Assembly: GCA_018056275.1 (NCBI GenBank)
Contig: JAGPFW010000042.1
Location: forward strand, 1-5,921
Source of the DNA: Patescibacteria group bacterium
Lineage (GTDB): Bacteria; Patescibacteriota; WWE3; UBA101185; UBA10185
Reading direction: 5' to 3'
DNA length: 5,921 nt
Below, piece by piece: positions 5,688 to 5,921 of this stretch; within the stretch, counting starts at the first letter, position 1, and each line of letters opens with the position of its first letter. The notes beneath the pieces are model-generated. The model was not told where the DNA came from and searched no databases. It saw only the letters and a list, made by a program, of their open reading frames with translations. The translations under genes and the position numbers were made by a program.

Positions 5688-5921
5688 TTACCATTCAATA
5701 ATCACCATTCCCCAATGATAGGTTGCCATTTCTTGATACCTAAAGATTCCTCCCGAAGGGAATTTATACTCAAAATATTGCTCCGGTTCAATTGTGACAA
5801 TACTTTTTAGGCCTTCGTAGGATTTATCAAGGGGTTGCAGATATATAGTTTTATTACTGGAATTTGTCCATCTTATGGTCTGCCCTGTAAACGATTGTAC
5901 TTCTTTTGGATCCCATCCTTC
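5688..5921 (-). CDS. Cupredoxin-fold protein, C-terminal part (N-terminus beyond the window)
   Basis: The minus strand is open from the right edge to a TAA at 5688-5690, giving the last 77 residues of a protein. The pattern is that of a plastocyanin-like cupredoxin domain: GWDPKEVQSFTGQTIRWTN at visible residues 2-20 corresponds to the usual F-x-P-x-x-V...G-x-x-V-x-W-x-N, then IEPEQYFEYKFPSGGIFRY (44-62) corresponds to the L-x-P-G-x-x-F-x-F-x-F...G-x-Y-x-Y strands, and the chain ends in the strand GMVIIEW. The Cys and His of a type 1 copper site are missing from the expected loop after FRY: there is no Cys and only one His (visible residue 69) in this part. It is therefore probably a non-copper, structural or binding domain. 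Family members are usually exported, but the signal region lies outside the window, so location is inferred. Confidence 0.75.
   Translation of the reverse strand, partial: EGWDPKEVQSFTGQTIRWTNSSNKTIYLQPLDKSYEGLKSIVTIEPEQYFEYKFPSGGIFRYQEMATYHWGMVIIEW

Overview
The window reads as a stretch of a small, AT-rich bacterial chromosome, about 40% G+C by hand count over the helicase gene. The compact layout, the small exported DUF192 and cupredoxin-like proteins at the edges, and the minimal forms of conserved genes suggest a Candidate Phyla Radiation (Patescibacteria) genome, perhaps Microgenomates-like. This placement is inference from protein style; there is no rRNA gene or other marker to prove it.

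Layout from left to right. A DUF192 protein with an N-terminal membrane anchor runs leftwards off the window (1-390, minus). A 66-bp divergent gap separates it from a UvrD/PcrA-type DNA helicase (457-2400, plus). After 64 bp comes rsmA (ksgA), the 16S rRNA adenine dimethyltransferase (2465-3253, plus). A 226-bp gap between convergent genes follows; it is unusually G+C-rich and dense in inverted repeats, and has a recognisable promoter on the minus strand. Next is a 498-residue protein I cannot assign to a family (3480-4976, minus). It is divergent from nth, endonuclease III (5008-5640, plus), across only 31 bp. The window ends in the C-terminal part of a cupredoxin-fold protein (5688-5921, minus), which enters from the right edge.

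The helicase and Nth are DNA-maintenance enzymes and RsmA is a ribosome-maturation enzyme. They look like independently transcribed housekeeping genes rather than one pathway or operon, because each has its own -10-like element directly before its start codon.

Main points of interest: (1) a -10-like hexamer sits about 6-14 nt before the ATG of four genes with no Shine-Dalgarno sequence, which suggests leaderless or nearly leaderless mRNAs; (2) the convergent gap at 3254-3479 may encode a structured small RNA; (3) the three plus-strand housekeeping genes shift from C-rich to G-rich along their length, while the unknown gene does not; (4) the 498-residue protein is unassigned. I see no CRISPR array, insertion sequence, tRNA, rRNA or defence cassette.
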